Below are positions 1 through 7,271 of a stretch of 64,000 nt of DNA, one piece after another. Positions within the stretch are counted from its first letter, which is position 1. Each line of letters starts with the position of its first letter. Position numbers and translations under genes: made by a program. Under the pieces are notes generated by a model. It searched no databases and had not been told where the DNA came from. It saw only the letters and a program-made list of their open reading frames with translations. Source of the stretch: Rhizobium sp. BT04 (lineage in GTDB: Bacteria; Pseudomonadota; Alphaproteobacteria; Rhizobiales; Rhizobiaceae); assembly GCF_030053135.1 (NCBI RefSeq), contig NZ_CP125652.1, positions 4,334,501 to 4,398,500 on the forward strand, given 5' to 3'.

Positions 1-500
1 GCCGAAGTCTGGCCTTCCCGGTAGCGCCACGCCCGTTCCGAAATCAGATCGCAACTGCCTATGATCCTGTCTCCGTCGCGGATCGGGATCTGGCGAAGCA
101 AAAGCGTGTGGTTGGCGTAGTCTTGAAGCGCGGCGATCACATCCCTCAGCCGCCCTCTCGGTTCGTCCATCCGGTTGACGAAGAGGATGCACGGCGTCCC
201 CGAGGCTTCGATTACCCGCAGATAGGGCGCGGCGAGCACAGCCTCCTCGGGTGCCGATGAAACGCACAGGATGCAGGCGTCGCTGGCAAGAAGCGCGTGC
301 TGTGCATGTGCCAACGCTTCGTTGGGTCCTGGCGCATCCAGCGCACACCACGCCTCGTTTCCAAAGGTGAATTCTGCAAGCTTCAATCCATATGGGGAGC
401 TGGATTTTCTCGGCGCCCCCTCCAGGGAGCCGAGCTTTTCCACGACTGTTGATTTTCCGGTCTGCGAGGGTCCAAGCACGGTAAAGCAGCGCATCGGCAT
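1..500 (-). CDS. Elongation factor G-like GTPase, N-terminal part (runs off window)
   Basis: The reverse strand from 500 reads MPMRCFTVLGPSQTGKST, with a P-loop (GPSQTGKST), a G3-like DAPG and a G4-like NRMD. This is the GTPase domain of the EF-G-like (FusA2-type) proteins found beside the true EF-G in rhizobia. About 166 codons are present and the C-terminal domains lie outside the window. The start at 500 is preceded by a good GGAGGA ribosome site; an internal ATG at 494 is also possible. EF-G normally has PGH after the G3 Asp, and this His helps GTP hydrolysis; here the motif is DAPGPNEA, so that His is replaced by Pro. The protein is therefore unlikely to be the housekeeping translocase. 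Its role is unknown. Confidence 0.75.
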   Translation of the reverse strand, partial: MPMRCFTVLGPSQTGKSTVVEKLGSLEGAPRKSSSPYGLKLAEFTFGNEAWCALDAPGPNEALAHAQHALLASDACILCVSSAPEEAVLAAPYLRVIEASGTPCILFVNRMDEPRGRLRDVIAALQDYANHTLLLRQIPIRDGDRIIGSCDLISERAWRYREGQTS

Positions 501-698
501 TCCTCCAACTGCCATAAACACAATTTTCAGCCATCATTAGGATGCCCTGAACCGCTGCAAGGCGCCAGAGGTGTTCAGTTTCACAATGCTTTGACCTGGA
601 CTTGCATTTGAGGCTGATGTCGTCTCGCATTTAATGATCAGATTCTGTCTGCAACGAATTCAAGATGATACCTCGACACTTTTTGACTGCGATCGGCG

Positions 699-893
699 TC
701 AGTGCCAGCGCAGCCGCTTTTCGATCTCGGGCGCATATTTCTGGACCCGGCGGTAAATCGTGGATTGATCGACGGGCACACCCCGCTCACCCATCATTTG
801 TTCGAGATCGCGGTAGCTGACACCGTAGCGGCAGTACCAGCGCCCAAAGGATAATCTCTCCTGAAAATGCCGCCACTTGAAATTACTCATCAA
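699..893 (-). pseudogene. IS6-family transposase, N-terminal remnant
   Basis: The 64 residues begin FKWRHFQ and contain RWYCRYG, SYRDLEQMMGERG and STIYRRVQKYAPEIEKRLRW, which is the N-terminal helix-turn-helix region of IS6-family transposases. The full protein is about 230 residues, so the DDE catalytic domain is gone. Between FQ and RWYC the reading is ERLSFG where the family has GEIILWAV. Two small deletions, about 6 nt in total, appear to have shifted and then restored the frame. It cannot be active. Confidence 0.8.
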
Positions 894-940
894 AAGTATC
901 GCTGAAAATCTTCAGCGCTCTTTCGGGCATCAACGGGATT

Positions 941-955
941 TTTGCAACAGAACCC
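941..955 (-). repeat. Terminal inverted repeat of the IS6-type element
   Basis: TTTGCAACAGAACCC on the plus strand is the reverse complement of the GG(n)TCTGTTGCAAA end typical of IS6-family elements. It sits about 50 bp upstream of the transposase remnant, where the left end should be. It also falls exactly where the IS701-type reading stops, which marks the insertion point. No matching right-hand repeat is visible below 699. Confidence 0.7.
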
Positions 956-1173
956 TTCCGCCCGCATCCAACCCGTCTTCCGCCGCTCTTTCCCAGCAAA
1001 CCGTCCAGAAATTGGCATGCTGAATTCGCTACCCGCTCCTGTGTGAACAGCGGCCGCATTCGCGCTTTCACATCACGCAACGAAGACGCCCAAAGCTCCA
1101 GCGTCGCCTCAATCGATACGCCTGTCATCCATGACCTGCGGATCATGGAAACCCATGGAGTCAGACATTCCAA
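956..1173 (-). pseudogene. IS701-family transposase remnant, cut by the IS6 element
   Basis: The reading GVSIEATLELWASSLRDVK followed by MRPLFTQERVANSACQFLDGLLG is the N-terminal region of IS701-family (DDE superfamily) transposases. The similarity continues as KERRKTGWMRAEG only in another frame, so about one base is missing near 988-993. The similarity then ends at 955, the tip of the IS6 inverted repeat. Only about 75 of roughly 400 codons remain. It is a dead fragment that records two successive transposition events. Confidence 0.75.
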
Positions 1174-1207
1174 CGATATGCAGCTGTAATGTTAGTCTAA
1201 GCGGGGA

Positions 1208-1768
1208 TCAGGGCTTCACTGCGGTCAGGAAGCGCTTCAATTCCGTCTCCACATAGGCAGCCACCGGACCGTCTGCGCCAAATCCCCACCAGGTGAGCGA
1301 ACCCTGCCATTGCGCCAGCATCAGTCGGGCAACCGTCGCCGGCGCCTTCGCCGAGCCGAAACACGGCGCGATCGCTGCCGTCAGCGCCGTTCCCCAGGCG
1401 GCACCGCGAGCCCGCAGCACCGGATCGCGGAAATCCTCGCGCAGCACCAGCAATCCCTCGCCGTAGGCGGCGGCATTGTCGCCGTAATGCTGCGACAGGC
1501 CGACGAGCAGCGCGACGGCGCCTTCCGGGGTTTTCGCCACGGTCCCGGCAAGCCGCGCCGTTTCCGCATCCAGCCTGTCCCAGGCATAGAGCAGCGCTGC
1601 GCGCAGCATCGCCGCCTTCGTTGCGAAACGCTGCACCAGCGTCGAGCCGGAAAGGCCGCTCGCTTTCGCCACCGCCGCAAAGGTCGCCGCATCCGGCCCC
1701 TCGGCCTGGATTACCGCCAGCACCATGGCGAGAAGCTGCTCATCGGAAAGCGTGCGACGGCGTGGCAT
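1208..1768 (-). CDS. TetR/AcrR-family transcriptional regulator
   Basis: This 186-residue protein has an N-terminal helix-turn-helix (AAVAKASGLSGSTLVQRFATKAAM, about residues 30-55) and an all-helical C-terminal ligand domain, the usual TetR layout and length. I start at MPRRRTLS because AGAGGAA precedes it; the frame is open 13 codons further up. It is transcribed away from the SDR gene at 1923, and the shared gap holds an AAACGA-TCAT-TCGTTT inverted repeat. It is probably an autorepressor that also controls the SDR gene. The ligand is unknown. Confidence 0.85.
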   Translation of the reverse strand: MPRRRTLSDEQLLAMVLAVIQAEGPDAATFAAVAKASGLSGSTLVQRFATKAAMLRAALLYAWDRLDAETARLAGTVAKTPEGAVALLVGLSQHYGDNAAAYGEGLLVLREDFRDPVLRARGAAWGTALTAAIAPCFGSAKAPATVARLMLAQWQGSLTWWGFGADGPVAAYVETELKRFLTAVKP

Positions 1769-1797
1769 GAAATTCCTCTTGCATTCACCACCAATGT

Positions 1798-1813
1798 AAA
1801 CGATCATTCGTTT
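1798..1813. promoter_or_regulatory. Candidate TetR operator between the divergent TetR and SDR genes
   Basis: AAACGATCATTCGTTT consists of 6-bp inverted arms around TCAT and lies about 30 bp upstream of the TetR gene start, in the divergent intergenic region. The position and symmetry suit a TetR-family operator. Binding is inferred. Confidence 0.55.
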
Positions 1814-1849
1814 ATATACAAGGAGTACGGCTAACTCCGGGCGCCTTCC

Positions 1850-1902
1850 TTAACAATTCCAGCAAAAATGCGCAGCGCTTTTGCACCCGGAATTGCGCAG
1901 TT
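1850..1902. repeat. Rhizobial palindromic repeat, copy upstream of the SDR gene
   Basis: AACAATTCCAGCAAAAATGC, GCAGCGCTTTTGCACC and GGAATTGCGCAG form a stem-forming unit. It is the same consensus as the copies at 2838 and 2897 (AATTCC-GGAAAA-GCGAAGCGGTTTTCC-GGAATTGCG). It lies immediately upstream of the SDR ribosome site, so it would be in the 5' leader. Confidence 0.65.
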
Positions 1903-1922
1903 CTATCGAGGAGGATGGAAAG

Positions 1923-2837
1923 ATGACAGCGGACTTGCGGGAGAAAGTGGCTTTGGTGGCCGGAGCAACACGCGGCGCCGGTCGTGGCATCGCGGTGGAA
2001 CTCGGCGCCGCTGGCGCCACCGTTTACGTGACGGGTCGCACGACACGCGCGCAGCAATCCGAATACGCCAGGCCGGAGACGATCGAGGAGACGGCCGAGT
2101 TGGTGACCGCTGCCGGCGGCAGGGGCATTGCCGTGCAGGTCGACCATCTCGTCAAGGAGCAAGTCGAGGCGCTCGTCGGTCGTATTCGCAGCGAGGCCGG
2201 CCGGCTCGATATTCTCGTCAACGACATCTGGGGCGGCGAAAAACTGTTCGAATGGGACAAATCAGTCTGGGAGCATTCGCTGGACAAGGGCCTGCGCATG
2301 CTGCGGCTCGGCATCGAGACGCATCTGATCACCGCCCATTACGCCCTGCCGCTGATGATCGAGCGGCCGGGCGGGCTGCTGGTCGAGGTGACCGACGGCA
2401 CGGCCGACTACAATGCCACCCACTACCGGCTGTCGCCCTTCTACGACCTCGTCAAGACAGGCGTCACCCGCATGGCGTGGGCGCATGCACAGGACCTGGC
2501 AAAACACGGCGCCACCGCCATTGCCATCACGCCCGGCTGGCTGCGCTCGGAAATGATGCTGGATGCCTATGGTGTCGGTGAGGGGAACTGGCGCGACGCG
2601 ACGAAGGTGCAGCCGCATTTCGCCATTTCCGAAACCCCGCGCTTCGTCGGTCGCGCGGTTGTGGCGATCGCTGCCGATCCTAACCGCGCCCGCTGGAACG
2701 GCCAGTCGCTGTCGAGCGGCGGCATGGCCAAGACCTACGGCTTCGATGACATCGACGGTTCACGGCCGGATTGCTGGCGCTACATGGTGGAGGTTCAGGA
2801 GGCGGACAAACCGGCTGACGTGACTGGCTACCGCTAA
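1923..2837 (+). CDS. Short-chain dehydrogenase/reductase (SDR)
   Basis: The 304-residue protein has the N-terminal Rossmann motif GATRGAGRG (about residues 15-23) and the catalytic pair in YDLVK. The usual NNAG motif is changed to NDIWGG. It is longer than classical SDRs (about 250), with an extended C-terminal tail. The start at 1923 follows a strong GAGGAGG. An upstream in-frame ATG at 1881 has no such site and lies inside the palindromic repeat. The gene is divergent from the TetR gene and probably controlled by it. The substrate cannot be told. Confidence 0.85.
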   Translation: MTADLREKVALVAGATRGAGRGIAVELGAAGATVYVTGRTTRAQQSEYARPETIEETAELVTAAGGRGIAVQVDHLVKEQVEALVGRIRSEAGRLDILVNDIWGGEKLFEWDKSVWEHSLDKGLRMLRLGIETHLITAHYALPLMIERPGGLLVEVTDGTADYNATHYRLSPFYDLVKTGVTRMAWAHAQDLAKHGATAIAITPGWLRSEMMLDAYGVGEGNWRDATKVQPHFAISETPRFVGRAVVAIAADPNRARWNGQSLSSGGMAKTYGFDDIDGSRPDCWRYMVEVQEADKPADVTGYR

Positions 2838-3000
2838 AGCAAATTCCAGGAAAAGTGCGAAGCGGTTTTCCGTCCGGAATTGCGTAGACCAAACAAAGCA
2901 AATTCCCGGCAAAGCGCGAAGCGGTTTTGCCGGGAATCGCGCAAAACAAAAGGCTCGAGCGGTTCTACTTTTCCATGAAAAGCTGAACCGCTCTGAGGTT
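2838..3000. repeat. Cluster of three palindromic repeat units
   Basis: Two tandem copies of the AATTCC-GGAAAA/GCGAAGCGGTTTT/GGAAT-GCG unit (about 2838-2890 and 2897-2948) are followed by a different hairpin at about 2950-3000 (GAGCGGTTC, then CCATGAAAAG, then GAACCGCTC). They fill the gap between the convergent SDR and desaturase genes and could act as transcript-end structures. They belong to the short intergenic palindromes scattered through rhizobial chromosomes. Confidence 0.7.
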
Positions 3001-3006
3001 TGTCGA

Positions 3007-4110
3007 CTACCGTGCGGGGGCAAGCCGGGCTGCGTCGCGAAACGACACCAGTCGCTTCGTCTGTTCGTCCCACAGCACCAGCTTGACGCAACGCAGGCTT
3101 TCCATGAGCGTGATGCGGCCCATATCGGCAAGCTCAGGATGGTCTCGCAGCACCTCCGGCAGCCGGTAGTAGGGCACCCGGCTCGACAGATGATGCACGT
3201 GGTGGATGCCGATATTGCCGGTGATCCAGCGCAGTATCGGCGGCAGGTCGTAATGCGAGGCGCCGTGCAGGGCCGCATGCTGGAACTGCCAGTCCGGCTT
3301 CTTCGACCAATGCGTTTCCTCGAATTGGTGCTGGACGTAGAACAGCCAGACGCCGGCGGCACCGGCAAGCAGCACGATCGGCAGATGCACCAGAAGGAAG
3401 GGTATGATCCCGACCGCCCAGATCAGCAGCGCGGCGACCAGTGCGATGGCAAGATTGGTCGCCATGGTCGAAACCCAGGGCAGGGCGCCGGAGCGCATCA
3501 TGCCGAAAGGCAGGCGCTGCTTGAAGAGGAACAGCCATGCCGGCCCGATCCCGAACATCACGATCGGGTGCCGGTAGAGCCGGTAGGCAAGCCGGCCGCG
3601 GCGCGACAGCGCGCTGTATTCGGCGATCGTCAGCGTCTCGATGTCGCCGACCCCGCGCTCGTCGAGGTTTCCGGCCGAGGCGTGGTGTTCCGCATGCGCC
3701 CGGCGCCAGTAGTCATAAGGCGTCAGCGTCAGGATGCCGATCGTGCGTCCAACCCAGTCGTCGAGGCGACGACGGGCGAAAAACGAGCCGTGACCGCAAT
3801 CATGCTGGATCATGAACAGCCGCAGCAGGAAGGCGGCGGCGGGAATGACGAGGATCAGGCCAGGCCAGAAGCTATAGTGAACCGCGGCCCACGCGGCGGC
3901 CCAGAACAGCACAAAGGGGACGACGGTGACGGCAAGCTCGAATGCGCTGCGTCCGGCCCTCGGCTGGCGATATCCGGCCAGGATCTTCAGCCAGCGTTTT
4001 TCAGCGAAAAGCGTGGCATCCCCGAGCGATCGCTCAGGGTTTTCGGTAGGCTGGCCCAGAGGGGCAAGCTGGATTTCCTCGCACTCGCTGCGGCGCGCAG
4101 ATTCGATCAT
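3007..4110 (-). CDS. Fatty acid desaturase
   Basis: The 367-residue membrane protein has the three histidine boxes of membrane di-iron desaturases: HDCGH (about residue 98), HAEHH (about 135) and HHVHH (about 305). Hydrophobic pairs lie between them (FELAVTVVPFVLFWAAAWAA and others). It would introduce a double bond into membrane acyl chains. The chosen ATG at 4110 overlaps the stop of a 38-codon ORF just upstream (ATGA), and no good ribosome site of its own is visible, so translation is probably coupled. The frame is open further upstream, but that sequence is low-complexity and not desaturase-like. Confidence 0.88.
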   Translation of the reverse strand: MIESARRSECEEIQLAPLGQPTENPERSLGDATLFAEKRWLKILAGYRQPRAGRSAFELAVTVVPFVLFWAAAWAAVHYSFWPGLILVIPAAAFLLRLFMIQHDCGHGSFFARRRLDDWVGRTIGILTLTPYDYWRRAHAEHHASAGNLDERGVGDIETLTIAEYSALSRRGRLAYRLYRHPIVMFGIGPAWLFLFKQRLPFGMMRSGALPWVSTMATNLAIALVAALLIWAVGIIPFLLVHLPIVLLAGAAGVWLFYVQHQFEETHWSKKPDWQFQHAALHGASHYDLPPILRWITGNIGIHHVHHLSSRVPYYRLPEVLRDHPELADMGRITLMESLRCVKLVLWDEQTKRLVSFRDAARLAPAR

Positions 4111-4223
4111 AGAGTGGCGCCGTGAAAGGCCGCGATGGCCGACAGGCCGAGTGCAATCACCACGGCCGAGCGAATGAGGAAAAGCGGATAGTCGAAGTGG
4201 TACATTGTATGAAGAGTGGTCAT
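4107..4223 (-). CDS. Small 38-residue membrane protein, coupled to the desaturase
   Basis: The reading starts MTTLHTMYHFDYP and continues into one hydrophobic segment (LFLIRSAVVIALGLSAIAAF, about residues 14-33). It ends with TGA overlapping the desaturase ATG. AGGAA lies about 11 nt before its start. The overlap, the ribosome site and the single membrane span suggest a real leader gene that feeds ribosomes to the desaturase, or a small partner protein. No known family is recognised, and the gene is short enough to be missed by most annotation. Confidence 0.55.
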   Translation of the reverse strand: MTTLHTMYHFDYPLFLIRSAVVIALGLSAIAAFHGATL

Positions 4224-4274
4224 GGGTGCAGCAATTCCTGTTTTTCTGAAAACATGTCAATGGGTGATGGTGTC

Positions 4275-4366
4275 GCGCTGGAGCGCGGCGCGTCCGACGG
4301 GACGCGCTATCGCTTTGAATTCGCGCATCACCCTCTCGCAAATCGATCTCGATATGCGCTAGCGAG
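4275..4366 (-). repeat. Diverged copy of the long rhizobial palindromic element
   Basis: The GCGCGTC/GACGCGC stem, the CTTTGAATT spacer, the GCGCAT block and the AAATCGAT-TC-GAT block occur in the same order as in the copy at about 36260-36383, but in the opposite orientation. It lies between the small desaturase-leader ORF and the 47-residue gene. Confidence 0.55.
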
Positions 4367-4394
4367 GGCGAAGCCGGCGGCTCGATAAGAGCTG

Positions 4395-4538
4395 CTATTT
4401 CTTTGGAGCACTGCCGTGCGGGGCGGCTGTGGTCGCCGTCTTCATCTGATTGGCGAATGTGCTTTCCACCTTCGCCGCCTGCTTGTCCTTTTTCGGCTTC
4501 CGGACCTCGCGATTGCTTCTGACTTGTCCTTTTGCCAT
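4395..4538 (-). CDS. Conserved small basic protein, 47 residues
   Basis: Starts MAKGQVRSNREVRKPKKDK and is strongly basic in its first half. GGGAGA stands 7 nt before the ATG. Small lysine-rich proteins of this style recur in rhizobia without known function. The charge could suit nucleic acid binding, but this is only inference. It has a separate start and a good ribosome site, so it is probably a real single gene. Confidence 0.7.
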   Translation of the reverse strand: MAKGQVRSNREVRKPKKDKQAAKVESTFANQMKTATTAAPHGSAPKK

Positions 4539-4911
4539 GGTGAAATCTCCCTTTGAGATCGACATTGAAAGCTGCAGCCTGCGTGGTATTCGCCCCGCTT
4601 GTCGGTCGCGACCTAGGTCGCGGGATCGTCGTGAGGGGCAACCCGACAACACCGGGCCGCAGGAGTGGAATGAAAATGATGCCTGCTGAAACCGCATCGC
4701 AGTCTGGAGGCGGATGACCGGAGAGGTCACCGAAAGCCAAACCCGACATTGAGACGGGACGTCACCATGCTTTCGCGATCGGGAAAATGGCGGGGCCGGA
4801 AATCCGGTCACCGCAAATGCCGCATCGGCCAAATCAGCGAGCCATTACTATAGAATAAAATTGAGGTGCCATTAAGGCCGCTGCCGCAGGAAAGCCATAT
4901 TTCCACAGGGC
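4539..4911. other. Intergenic stretch with a 16-bp perfect palindrome
   Basis: No convincing gene is seen. The perfect palindrome CGCGACCTAGGTCGCG lies at 4607-4622, about 70 bp upstream of the 47-residue gene (minus strand), where an operator could sit. An AT-rich tract is present at about 4848-4875. Confidence 0.4.
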
Positions 4912-5247
4912 TTAATCATTCACCGGAAACAGGCGGATCAGCTTCGTTCTTTCCATCTCCGCCAGGCCTGATGCCGACATGATGCCGCGAGCCAAACAGA
5001 GTTCGATATCCCGCCCAATATCGAGCGGCACCAGCATGCCGCCGGCCTTGAGCAGGCGGTCGGTCATCGACAGAAGCAGATCCACCCGTGCCTGGCAGCC
5101 ATCGACCTCAAGGAGCGCCACCCGGCGCTCCTTGTCGATGTCAGCAAAATCCCGAGCCTGCTGCCGTTGTTGGTAAGCTCCGAATTGCACCCATCCGAAA
5201 TAGGTGGCCGCTGCGACGGAGAGACAAAGCAAGAGGGTTTTCCGCAC
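4912..5247 (-). CDS. Hypothetical exported or membrane-anchored protein, 111 residues
   Basis: Starts with GTG at 5247, with AAGGA about 7 nt before it. The N-terminus RKTLLLCLSVAAATYFGWV is a signal peptide or membrane anchor. A charged region rich in Q, R and D follows (about 25-45), then a helical tail with two Cys. No family is recognised. It lies 27 nt after the 98-residue gene on the same strand, so the two are probably co-transcribed. Confidence 0.65.
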   Translation of the reverse strand: MRKTLLLCLSVAAATYFGWVQFGAYQQRQQARDFADIDKERRVALLEVDGCQARVDLLLSMTDRLLKAGGMLVPLDIGRDIELCLARGIMSASGLAEMERTKLIRLFPVND

Positions 5248-5274
5248 AATAATCCTTCGGAGCCGGGAGGCTCG

Positions 5275-5571
5275 CTAGCCGGCGGCGCGTCTTTCGCGCG
5301 GCAATCCCTGTATCGCATAGCGGTTGCAGACAGGGGTTACCATTTTCGGCGGGGCCTTCGGCTTGCCGAAATGGTGTTCGAGCGCCCGTGAGAGCATGGC
5401 TGGCGAGGTGACACCCTCTTGGAACAGCCTGATCAGCAGCATGGCCGCGACGTTGAAAACCCGTTGGTCGTCGATCAGGATTCTGGCGTCGTAGCCGGCG
5501 TCGTCGAGCACGCCCTGAAGCATGTCGAGATCGGACGAGGTCAGATGCGGCTTTTCTGAAGTGGAAGACAT
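5275..5571 (-). CDS. Hypothetical protein, 98 residues
   Basis: Starts MSSTSEKPHLTSSDLDMLQG, with GGAGGACCC directly before the ATG, so the start is well supported. It appears to be a soluble helical protein with the segment VFNVAAMLLIRLFQEG and a basic C-terminus (GLPRERRAAG). I do not recognise the family with certainty. It is probably first in a two-gene unit with the exported protein downstream. Confidence 0.7.
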   Translation of the reverse strand: MSSTSEKPHLTSSDLDMLQGVLDDAGYDARILIDDQRVFNVAAMLLIRLFQEGVTSPAMLSRALEHHFGKPKAPPKMVTPVCNRYAIQGLPRERRAAG

Positions 5572-5746
5572 GGGTCCTCCTTTCGTCGGGGCGAGGATAT
5601 GAAAACCCTCAGTCGGCAGCGCCCGTACAATGGCTGCCGAAGTTGGGACCATGCGCCTTTCGCCAAGGCAACGCAACGGAATTCTTGCTGCGGTATCGCA
5701 CCGGTTGATGGGCGGCCCGCACCGGTGAGGGTGCGGGCTGCTGAGG

Positions 5747-7147
5747 TCATTCCGCCGGCTGATAGGTGGGCCTGCGGGCGGCCGATGTCCGGGGCCCGGC
5801 GGCTGCAAGCAGGGTGATCGCGACCGCAAGCAGCGCCACGAAGGCGATGCCGGCGACATAGGGGTCCCAGCCGAAATGCGGTGCAGCGCTGAACACCGCC
5901 GAGGCGGCCGCAAGCACGATGCCGCCGCCGATCTGGAAGGAGGCGAAGAGCAGCCCGGAGGCGAGCCCCGCCTTGCCGTCCTCCACATCGGAAAGCGCCG
6001 CGACCTGCACCGAGGGGTAAGTCAGGGCGTAACCGAGGCCGAGCGGGATCTGCGAGAAGATGACGAGCAGGATCGGGTCGACATGTCCGAGTGCGGTCAC
6101 CCAGAAGATGTAGCTGAAGGCCTGCAGCCCGACACCCGTCGCCATCAGCCCGGTGGCGCCGCGATTTTGAGCGAGCGTCGCAAAACGCGGCGCCAGGAAC
6201 ATCACGAAGACCCCGCCCAGCGCAAAGCAGAAGCCGGTGGTAAAGGCCGACCAGCCGATGACGTTCTGATAATAGAGCGTCGCCAGGAACTGGAAGCCGA
6301 CATAGGCGCCCTGGAAGAGGGCGGCAATCGCATTGGCATGCCGAAGCTTGGCTCGACGGAACATGCCGAGCGGCACCATCGGATCGGCATGGCGCGTTTC
6401 GACCACGAGGAAGAGCAGGATCAGCGCCAGCGACGCCGCGAGCGAACCCCAGCTCGCAAAGTCCTGCCAGCCGGCGGCTGCGGCATTGGTGATGCCGAAG
6501 ACGAAGAGCAGCAGTCCTGGCGTGATCGTCAGCGCGCCGGCCCAGTCGAAGGCCGGCCGCGGTCCCGTCCTTTTGGGGTCGGCGGGCAACACCAGCGGCG
6601 CAAGAAAGAGCGTCAGGATGGCGACGGGCGCGCCCATAACAAGCGTCGCCCGCCAACTGATGATCGTCGCGGCCCCGCCGAGCACCATGCCGAGCACGAA
6701 GCCGGCGGCGCCAGTGGAGGAGAAGACGCCGAGCGCCTTGGCCCGCGCCGTTCCCTCGCCGAAGACGGAGAGCAGCAGCGCAAGCGCCGCGGGTGCGGTG
6801 AAGGCGGCGGCAATGCCCTTGACCAGGCGGGCGGCGATCAGCGTCGGGCCACTGTCGACGAAGCCGCCGGCGATGCTGGCGGCAGCAAAGATCGCCAGCG
6901 ACCAGAGAAAAACACGGCGATGGCCGAAGACATCGGCGACCCGGCCGCCGAGCAGCAGGAAGCCGCCATAGCCGAGCACATAAGCGCTGACGGCCCATTG
7001 CAGCGAGGTCGCCTCCATGCCGAGTTCGGCCTGGATGGCAGGCAGTGCTACGCCGATGGTGGAGACGTCCATGGCGTCGAGAAAGTTGGCGGCGCAGAGC
7101 AGCAGCAATGCCAGCCCCGTCCCGCTTTTCGATTTGGAAAATGTCAT
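5747..7147 (-). CDS. MFS drug exporter, DHA2-like
   Basis: The 466-residue protein has about 14 hydrophobic segments. It carries the motif-A region GGRVADVFGHRRVF after the second span and the FLDAMDVSTIGVALPAIQ motif of DHA2 (EmrB/QacA-type) proton antiporters in the first. It would expel small hydrophobic compounds across the inner membrane. No EmrA-type adaptor is adjacent. It is divergent from a LysR regulator at 7272, which probably controls it through the shared 124-bp gap. Confidence 0.85.
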   Translation of the reverse strand: MTFSKSKSGTGLALLLLCAANFLDAMDVSTIGVALPAIQAELGMEATSLQWAVSAYVLGYGGFLLLGGRVADVFGHRRVFLWSLAIFAAASIAGGFVDSGPTLIAARLVKGIAAAFTAPAALALLLSVFGEGTARAKALGVFSSTGAAGFVLGMVLGGAATIISWRATLVMGAPVAILTLFLAPLVLPADPKRTGPRPAFDWAGALTITPGLLLFVFGITNAAAAGWQDFASWGSLAASLALILLFLVVETRHADPMVPLGMFRRAKLRHANAIAALFQGAYVGFQFLATLYYQNVIGWSAFTTGFCFALGGVFVMFLAPRFATLAQNRGATGLMATGVGLQAFSYIFWVTALGHVDPILLVIFSQIPLGLGYALTYPSVQVAALSDVEDGKAGLASGLLFASFQIGGGIVLAAASAVFSAAPHFGWDPYVAGIAFVALLAVAITLLAAAGPRTSAARRPTYQPAE

Positions 7148-7271
7148 CGAAATCGTTCCTTCTTTGCTGCCGCCTCATCGGAGGGAGGATGCCGGGCGGC
7201 AGGGAACGAGAAAATGTACGGCTTCCAATCCTATTGCAAATTGATAGTAGCCATGCCAGGTATTACTCACG

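Noticed and set aside
3007..4749. A 580-codon fusion upstream of the desaturase
   Set aside because: The extra 200 or so codons are low-complexity, run through the palindromic repeat and the separate 47-residue gene, and are not desaturase-like.
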